This document shows, in pieces, positions 1 through 7,824 of a stretch of DNA of 64,000 bases. The position numbers were made by a program, and so were the translations under genes. The stretch's first letter is position 1, and every line of letters begins with the position of its first letter. Source of the DNA: JBBRVW01 sp963784645 (GTDB taxonomy: Bacteria > Actinomycetota > Actinomycetes > JACCUZ01); assembly GCA_963784645.1 (NCBI GenBank), contig CAWARY010000002.1:607530-671529 (forward strand). The letters are read 5' to 3'. The notes below the pieces were generated by a model, which worked only from the letters and a program-made list of their open reading frames with translations, did no database searches and was not told the DNA's origin.

Positions 1-33
1 GCGGTTGCCCTGGACGCGCTGCTCTCCCGCTGA
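1..33 (+). CDS. C-terminal end of an unidentified gene (partial)
   Basis: An open frame enters from outside the window and stops at TGA 31-33, ending in the residues AVALDALLSR. It would be convergent with the GntR gene that ends at 69, leaving 35 bases between them. Only eleven codons are visible, so neither family nor even coding status can be judged; the call rests on frame and on gene spacing alone. Confidence 0.3.
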   Translation, partial: AVALDALLSR

Positions 34-68
34 CCACGCGAGCATCCGTGGGTGCCGGCCGAGGACGG

Positions 69-776
69 TCAGGTGCGGCGGCCGACGGGGCGCGGGGTGG
101 CCGGGCCGAACACCTCGGGGTGCGCTGCCAGCTCGATCCGGGTACGCCGGATGTGGCCGGCGAGGTAGCGCTCGGCGTCCTCCGGGTCGCGGCGGGTCAG
201 CGCGTCGAGGATCAGCCGGTGCTCGTGGTCGACGACCTCGCGGCGGTGCGGACGGCCGTCGAGGCTCATGAAGGCCCGCCGGTAGGCCTGGGTCGAGTTC
301 CACAGCCGGGTGACGCTGGACGCCAGCTGCTCGCTGGCGCAGCCGGCGTAGGAGCCGAGGTGGAACGCGCGGTCCAGCGCGAGGAACTCGCCGAGGTCGT
401 CGTCGGCCATGATCCGGTCGTGGAGGTCGGCCAGCTCGGCGATCTCGGAGTCGGCGAGGTGCGGCAACGACTCGGTGAGGGCCAGCGGCTCCAGCCGCTC
501 GCGCATCCGGTAGAGCACGTCGAGCTCGGCCGGGTCGAGCCGCGGGACGCGGGAGCCCTTGTTGGCCGTGTGCTCGGTGAGCCCCTCGGCCTCGAGGATC
601 CGCAGCGCCTCGCGCACCGGGAGCCGGCTGGTGCCGAGCCGCTCGGCGACCTCCTCCTGCCGGATCCGCTCGCCGGGGGCGATGTCGCCCGCGAGGATCG
701 CGTCGCGCAGGTGGGCCGCGATGCGCTCGCTCGCGGCACCGGCAGGCGGTGCGGGGACGTCGGGGTGGGCCGTCAC
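69..776 (-). CDS. GntR family regulator with FCD ligand domain
   Basis: A 235-residue repressor-type regulator. A winged helix-turn-helix (about residues 15-75, with LGTSRLPVREALRILEAEGL) is followed by an all-helical FCD domain whose Asp and three His (DRAFH, HEHRL, HIRRTRIE) fit the metal/ligand pocket of this family. The GTG start at 776 overlaps the TGA of the upstream VOC gene (GTGA), so the two are translationally coupled. FCD regulators usually sense carboxylic acids and repress an adjacent catabolic operon. Here the natural target is the divergent E1-E2 operon, and two palindromes in the shared intergenic region (1369-1379 and 1420-1431) are candidate operators. Confidence 0.88.
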   Translation of the reverse strand: MTAHPDVPAPPAGAASERIAAHLRDAILAGDIAPGERIRQEEVAERLGTSRLPVREALRILEAEGLTEHTANKGSRVPRLDPAELDVLYRMRERLEPLALTESLPHLADSEIAELADLHDRIMADDDLGEFLALDRAFHLGSYAGCASEQLASSVTRLWNSTQAYRRAFMSLDGRPHRREVVDHEHRLILDALTRRDPEDAERYLAGHIRRTRIELAAHPEVFGPATPRPVGRRT

Positions 777-1339
777 GACGTCGAGGATGCCGGGTCCGGC
801 GCCGCCAGGTGCGCCGCGGCCCAGGACGCAGCGGTGCCACCCGCGCGGTCGAACGCCTTGCGCCCCGGGTAGGACACGAGCTCGAACTGCATCCCCCACG
901 GCGAGAGGAAGTAGACCCAGCGCTGGCCCTCGGACGGCCCCCTGCTCGCGGTCGGCTCGCCGAGGACGGTGAGGCCCCGCGCGCGCAGGAAGGCGACCGC
1001 GGCGTCGAGGTCGTCGACGTACAGCGCGACGTGGTGGCCGCCGACGTCGCTGTTGCGCGGCTGCCGGGACTGCTGGTCCGGCGCGGACCACTGGAAGACC
1101 TCGAAGATCGCCTGCCCACCGCAGCGGAAGAAGTGCAGCTGCTGCATCACGGCGCGCGGGTCGACGTCAAGGTGCTCGGTCATCCAGTCGTCGCCGGGAT
1201 CGTCGTGCACGAACGGGCCGAGCGAGTACAGGTACTCGCAGCCGAGGACATCGACCAGGAAGGCCCGGGCCTGGTCGAGGTCGGGGACCGTGAACCCGAT
1301 GTGGTCGACCCCGGTGAGGCCTGGCAGGGTGTCCGGCAC
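773..1339 (-). CDS. VOC family (glyoxalase/dioxygenase-fold) protein
   Basis: A 188-residue protein with two vicinal-oxygen-chelate modules. The motifs VDHIGFTV, IFEVFQW, GHHVALYV and QFELVSYP place His/Glu metal ligands in the usual order. The length and second-half motifs resemble 4-hydroxyphenylpyruvate dioxygenase-like or methylmalonyl-CoA epimerase-like members, but the substrate cannot be read from sequence. The GTG start at 1339 is chosen because an AGGAG ribosome site lies just upstream. It is the first gene of a two-gene unit with the GntR regulator and is divergent from the 2-oxoacid dehydrogenase operon, suggesting a step in the same catabolic pathway (inference). Confidence 0.8.
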   Translation of the reverse strand: MPDTLPGLTGVDHIGFTVPDLDQARAFLVDVLGCEYLYSLGPFVHDDPGDDWMTEHLDVDPRAVMQQLHFFRCGGQAIFEVFQWSAPDQQSRQPRNSDVGGHHVALYVDDLDAAVAFLRARGLTVLGEPTASRGPSEGQRWVYFLSPWGMQFELVSYPGRKAFDRAGGTAASWAAAHLAAPDPASSTS

Positions 1340-1368
1340 GAGAGCTCCTGACTGGCGTGAACCACTGT

Positions 1369-1431
1369 TTGGATCCCAAGAGGCTATCCGAGGGGACAGA
1401 ATTGCCGCCAGGGGTTGAGATGGGATCCCAT
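1369..1431. promoter_or_regulatory. Pair of palindromic operator candidates for the GntR regulator
   Basis: The intergenic region between the divergent VOC-gntR and E1-E2 units holds TTGGATCCCAA at 1369-1379 (TTGG/CCAA arms) and the perfect palindrome ATGGGATCCCAT at 1420-1431. Their centres are about 52 bp apart, close to five helical turns, so two dimers could bind the same DNA face. The match of both sites to each other (shared GGATCCCA) and their position suggest operators for the adjacent FCD regulator; this is inference from position. Confidence 0.5.
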
Positions 1432-1477
1432 CGGTGTCACTCTGGCCTCCCGCACGCTGCCCGAGGGAGCCGCCGTC

Positions 1478-3658
1478 ATGACCGAGCACCGTCCGCTCGA
1501 CCCCGCCGCGCCCTGGGTCGAGGTCGTCGCGACCGAGGCCGACTGGGACGCCGCCGAGCCCGCCCTGCTGACCGCGATGTTCAGCCAGCTGGTGCTCATC
1601 CGCACGTTCGAGGAGTACGTCCTCACGCTGGCGGGCGAGGGGCTGGTGCACGGCCCGGCGCACTCGAGCATCGGCCAGGAGGGCGGGGCGGTCGGCTCGG
1701 TGCTGGGCCTCACCAGCGACGACACGGTCAACGGCTCGCACCGGGGGCACCACCAGTTCCTCGCGAAGGTGCTGCACCACGTCGAGCCCAAGGGCATCGA
1801 TCCCACCGCGCCGGTCTCCGACGCGGTCCGCGGCGTCCTGCTGCGCACGCTGGCCGAGATCTGCGGGCTGGACCGCGGCTGGAGTCACGGCCGCGGCGGC
1901 TCGATGCACCTGCAGTGGCACGAGGCGGGCGCGATCGGCACCAACGCCATCGTCGGCGGCGGCGTCCCGCTCGCCGCCGGGTCGGCGTGGGCGCACCGGC
2001 AGGCCGGCACGGACGCGGTCTCGGTCACCTACTTCGGTGACGGCGCCATCAACATCGGCTCCACGCTCGAGACCTTCAACCTGGCGGCAGCCTGGAAGCT
2101 CCCGATCTGCTTCTTCGTCGAGAACAACCGCTACGCCGTGTCCACCAACGTCGACGAGGCCACCGGCGAACCACGGCTGTCTGCGCGCGGGCCGGGCTTC
2201 GGCATCGCGAGCTGGAAGGTCGACGGCATGGACCCGCTCGCCGTGCACCTGGCGATGCAGGAGGCGCTTGCGCACCTGCGAGGCGGCGACGGGCCGGCAC
2301 TGGTCGAGGCCGACGTCTACCGCTACTTCCACCAGAACGGCCCGTTCCCGGGCAGCGCCTTCCGCTACCGGACCAAGGACGAGGAGAGCGAGTGGCGGGC
2401 CCGCGACCCGATCGACCAGGTCGCCCTCAACCTCACCCGCCGCGGCCTGGCCGAGGCCGCCGAGCTCGACGCCTTCACCGCGCAGGCCAAGGCGCTGATG
2501 GCCGAGGTCGGCGACGTCCTGCTCGAGCCGGTGCCCGACGGCAAGCCGGGGCAGCGACGGATCAAGGCGGCCGAGTGGCCCGACCCGTCGTACGCCGACG
2601 TCGGCGTCCGGGGCGACCTGAGCGAGCTCGAGGGCGCACCGTACGCCGACACGGACACGTTCACCGGGGCGGTGGCGGAGACGAAGTTCATCGAGGCGGT
2701 CGCCGGCGTGATGCGCCGCCGGATGGAGACCGACGACCGAGTCGTGGTCATGGGCGAGGACGTGCACCGGCTCGGCGGCGGCACCAACGGGGCCACCAAG
2801 GGTCTGGCCGAGGCGTTCCCAGGTCGGGTGCTCGGGACCCCGATCAGCGAGAACGCCTTCACCGGCCTCGGTGGCGGCGTCGCCATGGACGGCCGGTTCC
2901 GGCCGGTCGTGGAGCTCATGTACGCCGACTTCATGTGGGTCGCTGCCGACCAGATCTTCAACCAGATCGGCAAGGCGCGGCACATGTTCGGCGGCGAGGG
3001 CGCGGTGCCGTTCGTGCTGCGCAGCAAGGTGGCAATGGGCACCGGCTACGGCTCGCAGCACTCGATGGATCCCGCAGGCGTCTTCGCCACCGCGCCGGGT
3101 TGGCGGATCGTCGCGCCGTCGACACCGTTCGACTACGTCGGCCTCATGAACACCGCGCTGCGGCTCGACGACCCGGTCGTCGTCCTCGAGCACGTCGACC
3201 TCTACGGTTCCACCGGCGACGGACCCGTCGACGACTTCGACTACTGCCTGCCCGTCGGCAAGGCGGCGGTGCGCCGCGCCGGGTCGGACGTCACGGTCCT
3301 CACCTACCTCGCGATGACGTCGTACGTGCTGCAAGCGGTCGAGCACCTCGGCACCGTCGACGCCGAGGTCGTCGACCTGCGCTGGCTGGACCGCGCGAGC
3401 ATCGACTGGGACACCATCGGCGAGAGCATCCGCAAGACCAACCGCGTGCTCATCGCGGAGCAGGGCCCGCGCGGGACGTCGTACGGCGGCTGGCTGTCCG
3501 ACGAGATCCAGCGCAGGTTCTTCGACTGGCTGGACCACCCGGTCGAGCGGGTCACCGGACGCGAGGCGTCCCCGAGCATCAGCAAGGTGCTCGAGCGGGC
3601 CGCCATCGCGCAGGCCGACGAGGTCGTCGCGGCGCTCACCGCGATCGCGGAGGCCTGA
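1478..3658 (+). CDS. 2-oxoacid dehydrogenase E1 component, fused alpha and beta subunits
   Basis: A 726-residue thiamine-diphosphate enzyme that decarboxylates a 2-oxoacid and acylates the lipoyl arm of E2. The first half is the alpha part: the TPP motif starts at GDG (residues 187-189) and ends at NN (216-217). The second half, from about residue 385, is the beta part (MGEDVHRLGG, GTPISENAF, VVELMYADFM). Branched-chain, acetoin and pyruvate dehydrogenases usually have separate subunits; the single-chain fusion is known in actinobacteria. ATG 1478 is preferred over an in-frame start 63 bases upstream because GAGGGAG precedes it. It lies one base before the E2 gene. The substrate (branched-chain, acetoin or other) is not decided by sequence. 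Confidence 0.9.
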   Translation: MTEHRPLDPAAPWVEVVATEADWDAAEPALLTAMFSQLVLIRTFEEYVLTLAGEGLVHGPAHSSIGQEGGAVGSVLGLTSDDTVNGSHRGHHQFLAKVLHHVEPKGIDPTAPVSDAVRGVLLRTLAEICGLDRGWSHGRGGSMHLQWHEAGAIGTNAIVGGGVPLAAGSAWAHRQAGTDAVSVTYFGDGAINIGSTLETFNLAAAWKLPICFFVENNRYAVSTNVDEATGEPRLSARGPGFGIASWKVDGMDPLAVHLAMQEALAHLRGGDGPALVEADVYRYFHQNGPFPGSAFRYRTKDEESEWRARDPIDQVALNLTRRGLAEAAELDAFTAQAKALMAEVGDVLLEPVPDGKPGQRRIKAAEWPDPSYADVGVRGDLSELEGAPYADTDTFTGAVAETKFIEAVAGVMRRRMETDDRVVVMGEDVHRLGGGTNGATKGLAEAFPGRVLGTPISENAFTGLGGGVAMDGRFRPVVELMYADFMWVAADQIFNQIGKARHMFGGEGAVPFVLRSKVAMGTGYGSQHSMDPAGVFATAPGWRIVAPSTPFDYVGLMNTALRLDDPVVVLEHVDLYGSTGDGPVDDFDYCLPVGKAAVRRAGSDVTVLTYLAMTSYVLQAVEHLGTVDAEVVDLRWLDRASIDWDTIGESIRKTNRVLIAEQGPRGTSYGGWLSDEIQRRFFDWLDHPVERVTGREASPSISKVLERAAIAQADEVVAALTAIAEA

Positions 3659-3659
3659 G

Positions 3660-4952
3660 ATGGCCCAGCTGCTCCGGCTGCCGGAGATCGCCACCGGCAC
3701 CACCGAGGCCGTGCTGTCGAGCTGGTCGGTCGCGGAGAACGCGTCGGTCAGCGCGCACGAGGTGGTGGCCGTCGTCGAGACCGCCAAGGCCGTGGTCGAC
3801 GTCGAGGCCGAGACCGACGGGATCGTCCTGCGGCTGCTGGTCGCGCCCGGCGCCGAGGTCGAGACGGGAGAGCCGATCGCGCTCGTGGCGGCACCCGGCG
3901 AGACCGTGACCGATGTCGACGCGGCCCTGGCCGAGCTCGGCGTCACCGCCGGTGCGCCGGCGACCGCGCCATCGGCGCAGCCGAGCGCGCTGGAGGTGCC
4001 GGAGGCGTCGACGACGCCGGAGCCGTCACCGGTCGGCGAGGTGCGTGCGCCGGTACCTGCGCCGTCGAACGGCCACGGTGCCGGCCGGGTGTTCGCCAGC
4101 CCGCTGGCGCGGCGACTGGCCAGGGAGGCCGGCCTGTCGGTCGAGGACATCCGCGGCTCCGGCCCCCACGGCCGGATCGTGCGGCGCGACGTCGAGGCGG
4201 CGCGCTCGTCCGCCCCGGCTCACGCCGCGGCAGTGACCGCGACGCCGGCCGTGGCTGCGGCGGGTGGCGCCTCGGCGTACACCGAGGTGCCGCACACCAG
4301 GCTGCGCAGGCTCATCGCGAGCCGGCTCACCGAGAGCAAGACGACCGCGCCGCACTTCTACCTGCGCGGCTCGGCCCAGGTCGACCGGCTGCTCGCGCTG
4401 CGTGCCGAGATCAACGCCTCCGGCGAGGTGCGGGTCTCGGTGAACGACCTGGTCGTCAAGGCCGTCGGCCGGGCGCACCAGCTGGTGCCGGCCATGAACG
4501 TGACGTGGGGTCCCGACGCCGTGCGGCAGTGGTCGTCGGTCGACGTCTCGGTCGCGGTCGCCACGGAGAACGGCCTGGTGACACCGGTCGTGCGGTCGGT
4601 GCAGGACCTCACGGTGACGGCGGTCGCCGGGTCGGTGCGCGACCTGGCGGAGCGGGCCCGGGCCGGACGGCTGCAGCAGCACGAGCTCGAGGGCGGTTCG
4701 ATCAGCGTGACCAACCTCGGCATGTACGGCACCGAGGAGTTCGCCGCGATCATCAACCCCCCGCAGGCGGCGATCCTCGCGGTCGGCGCCGGCCGTCAGG
4801 AGCCGGTGGTCGTCGACGGCGCGGTCCAGGTGGCGACCGTCATGCACCTGACGCTGTCGGTGGACCACCGCCCGGTCGACGGGGTGGTCGCGGCGCAGTG
4901 GATGGCGGCGTTCGTCGAGCTGCTGGAGCACCCCGCCCGCATCCTCGCCTGA
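3660..4952 (+). CDS. Dihydrolipoamide acyltransferase (E2)
   Basis: A 430-residue E2. An N-terminal lipoyl domain (about 2-78) carries the modified lysine in VVETAKAVVDV. A proline/alanine-rich linker follows, then a peripheral-subunit-binding domain (FASPLARRLAREAGL to GRIVRRDVEAA, about 143-182). The C-terminal catalytic domain ends in VDHRPVDG, with the active-site His and Asp. There is one lipoyl domain only. It is the second gene of the operon with the fused E1, one base apart. No E3 (lipoamide dehydrogenase) is nearby, so it probably shares the housekeeping E3. It converges on pckG with only nine bases between the stop codons. Confidence 0.93.
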   Translation: MAQLLRLPEIATGTTEAVLSSWSVAENASVSAHEVVAVVETAKAVVDVEAETDGIVLRLLVAPGAEVETGEPIALVAAPGETVTDVDAALAELGVTAGAPATAPSAQPSALEVPEASTTPEPSPVGEVRAPVPAPSNGHGAGRVFASPLARRLAREAGLSVEDIRGSGPHGRIVRRDVEAARSSAPAHAAAVTATPAVAAAGGASAYTEVPHTRLRRLIASRLTESKTTAPHFYLRGSAQVDRLLALRAEINASGEVRVSVNDLVVKAVGRAHQLVPAMNVTWGPDAVRQWSSVDVSVAVATENGLVTPVVRSVQDLTVTAVAGSVRDLAERARAGRLQQHELEGGSISVTNLGMYGTEEFAAIINPPQAAILAVGAGRQEPVVVDGAVQVATVMHLTLSVDHRPVDGVVAAQWMAAFVELLEHPARILA

Positions 4953-4961
4953 GCGTTGCCG

Positions 4962-6812
4962 CTAGAGGACGCCGAGGCGGGCGCGCAGGCCGTCCAGCTC
5001 GGTCATGAGCATGGCCGGCACCGTGTCGGTACCGATCTTCTCGAACCACTCCTGGATCTGGGGGATCTCGGCGCGCCACTCGTCGGGGTCGACGGCCAGC
5101 GCCGCCTCGAGCTGCTCGGTGGTGACGTCGAGCCCGTCGACGTCGAGCGACTCGACGGTCGGGACCAGGCCGATCGCGGTCTCGACCGCTGCCGCGCGGC
5201 CCTCGAGGCGCTCGATGGCCCACTTGAGGACGCGGCCGTTCTCGCCGTAGCCCGGCCACAGGAAGGAACCGGAGCCGCCTTCCTCATCGCTCTTGGCACG
5301 GCGGAACCAGTTGACGTAGAAGATCTTCGGGAGCTTGACGGAGTCGGCGTCCTTGCCCATCGCGATCCAGTGGCTGAAGTAGTCACCCGCGTTGTAGCCG
5401 ATGAACGGCAGCATCGCCATCGGGTCGCGCCGTACGACGCCGACCTCACCGGTGGCGGCGGCAGTGGTCTCGGACGAGAGCGTCGCTCCCATGAAGACGC
5501 CGTGCACCCAGTCGCGGGCCTCGTAGACGAGCGGGATCGTCGTCTTGCGGCGGCCGCCGAAGAAGATCGCCGAGATGGGGACGCCGCGCGGGTCGTCGTA
5601 CTCGGGGGCGATGATCGGGCACTGCGTGATGGGGGTGCAGAACCGCGAGTTGGGGTGCGAGGAAAGCACAGCCGGGTCTTCCGAAGCCTTGGCTGGGGTC
5701 CAGTCGCGGCCCTTCCAGTCGGTGAGGTGCGCCGGGGGCTCCTCGGTCATGCCCTCCCACCAGATGTCGCCGTCGTCGGTCAGCGCGACGTTGGTGAACA
5801 TCGAGTTGCCCTTGGCGATGGTGCGCATCGCGTTGGGGTTGGTGTCCCAGCCGGTGCCCGGCGCCACGCCGAACAGGCCGTACTCCGGGTTGAGCGCGTA
5901 GAGCCGGCCGTCGGCGCCGAAGCGCATCCAGGCGATGTCGTCGCCGAGCGTCTCGACCTTCCAGCCCTCGATGGTCGGCTCGAGCATGGCCAGGTTGGTC
6001 TTGCCACAGGCACTCGGGAATGCCGCCGCCACGTAGTAGGTCTGCTGCTCCGGCGAGGTGAGCTTGAGGATCAGCATGTGCTCGGCGAGCCAGCCCTCGT
6101 CGCGGCCCATCACCGAGGCGATGCGCAGCGAGAAGCACTTCTTGCCGAGCAGCGCGTTGCCGCCGTAGCCGGAGCCGAAGCTCCAGATCATGCGCTCCTC
6201 GGGGAACTGGGTGATGTACTTCGTGTCGTTGCACGGCCAGGCGACGTCCTGCTGACCCGGCTCCAGCGGCGCACCCACCGAGTGCAGGCACGGCACGAAG
6301 TCGGCCTCGGATCCCATCCGGTCGAGGACCTTCGTGCCCATCCGCGCCATGATCCGCATCGACGTGACGACGTAGGCCGAGTCGGTGATCTCGACGCCGA
6401 ACATCGGCGACTCCGCCTCGAGCGGGCCCATGCAGAACGGGATGACGTACATCGTGCGGCCGCGCATGCAGCCGCGGTAGAGCTCGGTCATGACCGACTT
6501 CATCTCGTCGGGCGCCATCCAGTTGTTCGTCGCGCCGGCGTCGGCCTCGTCGCGGGAGCAGATGTAGGTGCGGTCCTCGACGCGGGCGACGTCGCTGGGG
6601 TCGGAGGCGCACCAGAACGAGTTCGGCTTCTTGTCCTCGGCCAGCCGGACGAGGGTGCCCGCGGCGACCAGGTCGTCGGTGAGCCGGGTCCACTCCTCGT
6701 CGGAGCCGTCGCACCACACGACCCGGTCGGGCCGGGTCAGCTCGGCCACCTCGGCGACCCAGTTCCGCAGCCGCTGGTGGGTGGTCGGTGCTTCCGTCGC
6801 GCTCGCCGTCAT
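4962..6812 (-). CDS. pckG: Phosphoenolpyruvate carboxykinase (GTP)
   Basis: A 616-residue enzyme that interconverts oxaloacetate and phosphoenolpyruvate with GTP/GDP, for gluconeogenesis or anaplerosis. The length is typical of the GTP class. The nucleotide loop FPSACGKTNLAM (about residues 264-275) contains the reactive cysteine, and SFGSGYGGNALLGKKCF, PFCMGPLEAESPMFGVE and NWFRRAKSDEEG are family hallmarks. ATG 6812 begins MTASATEAPTTHQRL, as in actinobacterial homologues, with AAGGGA upstream. It is transcribed alone, away from the small membrane protein gene at 7051. Confidence 0.97.
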   Translation of the reverse strand: MTASATEAPTTHQRLRNWVAEVAELTRPDRVVWCDGSDEEWTRLTDDLVAAGTLVRLAEDKKPNSFWCASDPSDVARVEDRTYICSRDEADAGATNNWMAPDEMKSVMTELYRGCMRGRTMYVIPFCMGPLEAESPMFGVEITDSAYVVTSMRIMARMGTKVLDRMGSEADFVPCLHSVGAPLEPGQQDVAWPCNDTKYITQFPEERMIWSFGSGYGGNALLGKKCFSLRIASVMGRDEGWLAEHMLILKLTSPEQQTYYVAAAFPSACGKTNLAMLEPTIEGWKVETLGDDIAWMRFGADGRLYALNPEYGLFGVAPGTGWDTNPNAMRTIAKGNSMFTNVALTDDGDIWWEGMTEEPPAHLTDWKGRDWTPAKASEDPAVLSSHPNSRFCTPITQCPIIAPEYDDPRGVPISAIFFGGRRKTTIPLVYEARDWVHGVFMGATLSSETTAAATGEVGVVRRDPMAMLPFIGYNAGDYFSHWIAMGKDADSVKLPKIFYVNWFRRAKSDEEGGSGSFLWPGYGENGRVLKWAIERLEGRAAAVETAIGLVPTVESLDVDGLDVTTEQLEAALAVDPDEWRAEIPQIQEWFEKIGTDTVPAMLMTELDGLRARLGVL

Positions 6813-6922
6813 CGCCGGGGAGTCCCTTTCCGTGGTCGCTGAGGCCCGTGAGGGTGGCTCACGGTAACCCCAACCCGCGAGCGAGCGGCAGGGGGCAGAC
6901 GTGAGACGTTGGTCACCGGGCC

Positions 6923-6951
6923 TTGCCAACCGGTCCCGGGTAGCGCACAAT
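6923..6951 (+). promoter_or_regulatory. Candidate sigma-70-type promoter
   Basis: TTGCCA (6923-6928) and CACAAT (6946-6951) are separated by 17 bases and lie about 100 bases before the small membrane protein gene at 7051. The 5' leader then contains a short hairpin, CCCCGC-GCAG-GCGGGG, at 6983-6998. The rest of the pckG/7051 intergenic region shows nothing else I recognise. Confidence 0.35.
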
Positions 6952-7050
6952 CCGCCGCCCCGTCGACGGCTGCCCGGTTCGTCCCCGCGCAGGCGGGGTA
7001 GCAGTGACGGGCCGGTCCCGGCGCCCCGCTCTCGTTCCCCCGGAGTCCCC

Positions 7051-7245
7051 ATGCCCGTCCGCCCCGCCCCCACCCCCGCCGAGCGTGACCTCGGCGGCGT
7101 CCTCGCCGGCGTCGTCGTCGCCGTGCTGATCCTCGCCGTCGTCGCGGTGGGTGCCTTCTACTACTTCGGCGGCGACGCGAACGTCGATGTCAAGATCAAG
7201 AAGCCGCAGGTGACCGTGACGAGCGACGCGACCCCTGGCAACTAG
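7051..7245 (+). CDS. Small single-pass membrane protein
   Basis: A 64-residue protein: a short cytoplasmic start (MPVRPAPTPAERDLG), one hydrophobic segment (about 16-38, GVVVAVLILAVVAVGAFYYFG), and an outside tail with a lysine-rich VKIKKPQVTVTS strand. The ATG at 7051 follows a GGAG-like site. I do not recognise the family. It is divergent from pckG and followed by a strong terminator. The in-frame reading upstream (from 6901) is arginine-rich low-complexity sequence, so the short form is preferred. Confidence 0.6.
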   Translation: MPVRPAPTPAERDLGGVLAGVVVAVLILAVVAVGAFYYFGGDANVDVKIKKPQVTVTSDATPGN

Positions 7246-7264
7246 GTACGGGGGACAGGACGAC

Positions 7265-7296
7265 GAAGAGCCCGCCGGGTGTCCGGCGGGCTCTTC
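7265..7296. terminator. Strong bidirectional hairpin terminator
   Basis: A perfect 14-bp stem (GAAGAGCCCGCCGG / CCGGCGGGCTCTTC) closes a GTGT loop. It sits between the converging ends of the small membrane protein gene (7245) and the pilin gene (7325) and could end transcription from both sides. Confidence 0.8.
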
Positions 7297-7324
7297 GGTC
7301 GAGCGGTGTCAGAGCGTCAGCGTG

Positions 7325-7675
7325 TTACGGGGTGCCGGCGCCGCTGCAGCTGGCGGAGTACGTGAGGCCGTACGACGTGGTCGGCGCGGCCGGGGTGATG
7401 CTCACCATCGTCGGTGCGGAGTTGAGCAGCTTGGCGCTGACCAGGCCGGCGCCGTCCGTGTAGGCCTTGTTCTTGGCGTAGTAGGCCTCTTCGGCCGTGC
7501 GGACCGTGCTGGCCTCGGTCTTGCAGGCCGACTTCTGGCTGTCGTCCTGGATGCCGGCGACGGAGAAGACGACGATCCCGGCGAGGACGCCGAGGATGCC
7601 GATCACGACGAGGAGCTCCACGAGCGTGAAGCCCGACTCCTCATTGGCCTGGGCGGCGCGGAGCTTCGCGAGCAT
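7325..7675 (-). CDS. pilA: Type IV pilin (major pilin, PilA-like)
   Basis: A 116-residue prepilin. A short charged leader ends at G in EESGFTLVELLVVIGILG, the class III/type IV prepilin peptidase site: cleavage before Phe, with Glu five residues later. This is followed by the hydrophobic spine helix and a small globular head with two Cys (SACK and SASCSG) likely forming the C-terminal disulfide loop. ATG 7675 has AAAGG eight bases upstream. It is the last gene of the minus-strand pilus cluster and is followed by the terminator at 7265-7296. A gap of 149 bp separates it from the upstream gene, so it may have its own promoter, as is usual for the abundant subunit. Confidence 0.9.
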   Translation of the reverse strand: MLAKLRAAQANEESGFTLVELLVVIGILGVLAGIVVFSVAGIQDDSQKSACKTEASTVRTAEEAYYAKNKAYTDGAGLVSAKLLNSAPTMVSITPAAPTTSYGLTYSASCSGAGTP

Positions 7676-7824
7676 GGGAGGTGCCTTTCGGTCGAGGGCG
7701 CGGGATGCACCGGGTCTGAATGAGTCTTCGACGAGTTCGGCCCGGACTTGAGCCGCCGGGCGTTCCGATCCGCAGGGCATTCGTCGACCGCCGAACGGGT
7801 GACGTTCGAGATCGGGCGCACGGG

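Noticed and set aside
1340..4150. Very long minus-strand frame antisense to the E1-E2 genes
   Set aside because: Only its last 188 codons (773-1339) show a protein family; the rest is Arg/Asp/Val-rich shadow sequence opposite well-recognised E1 and E2 genes.
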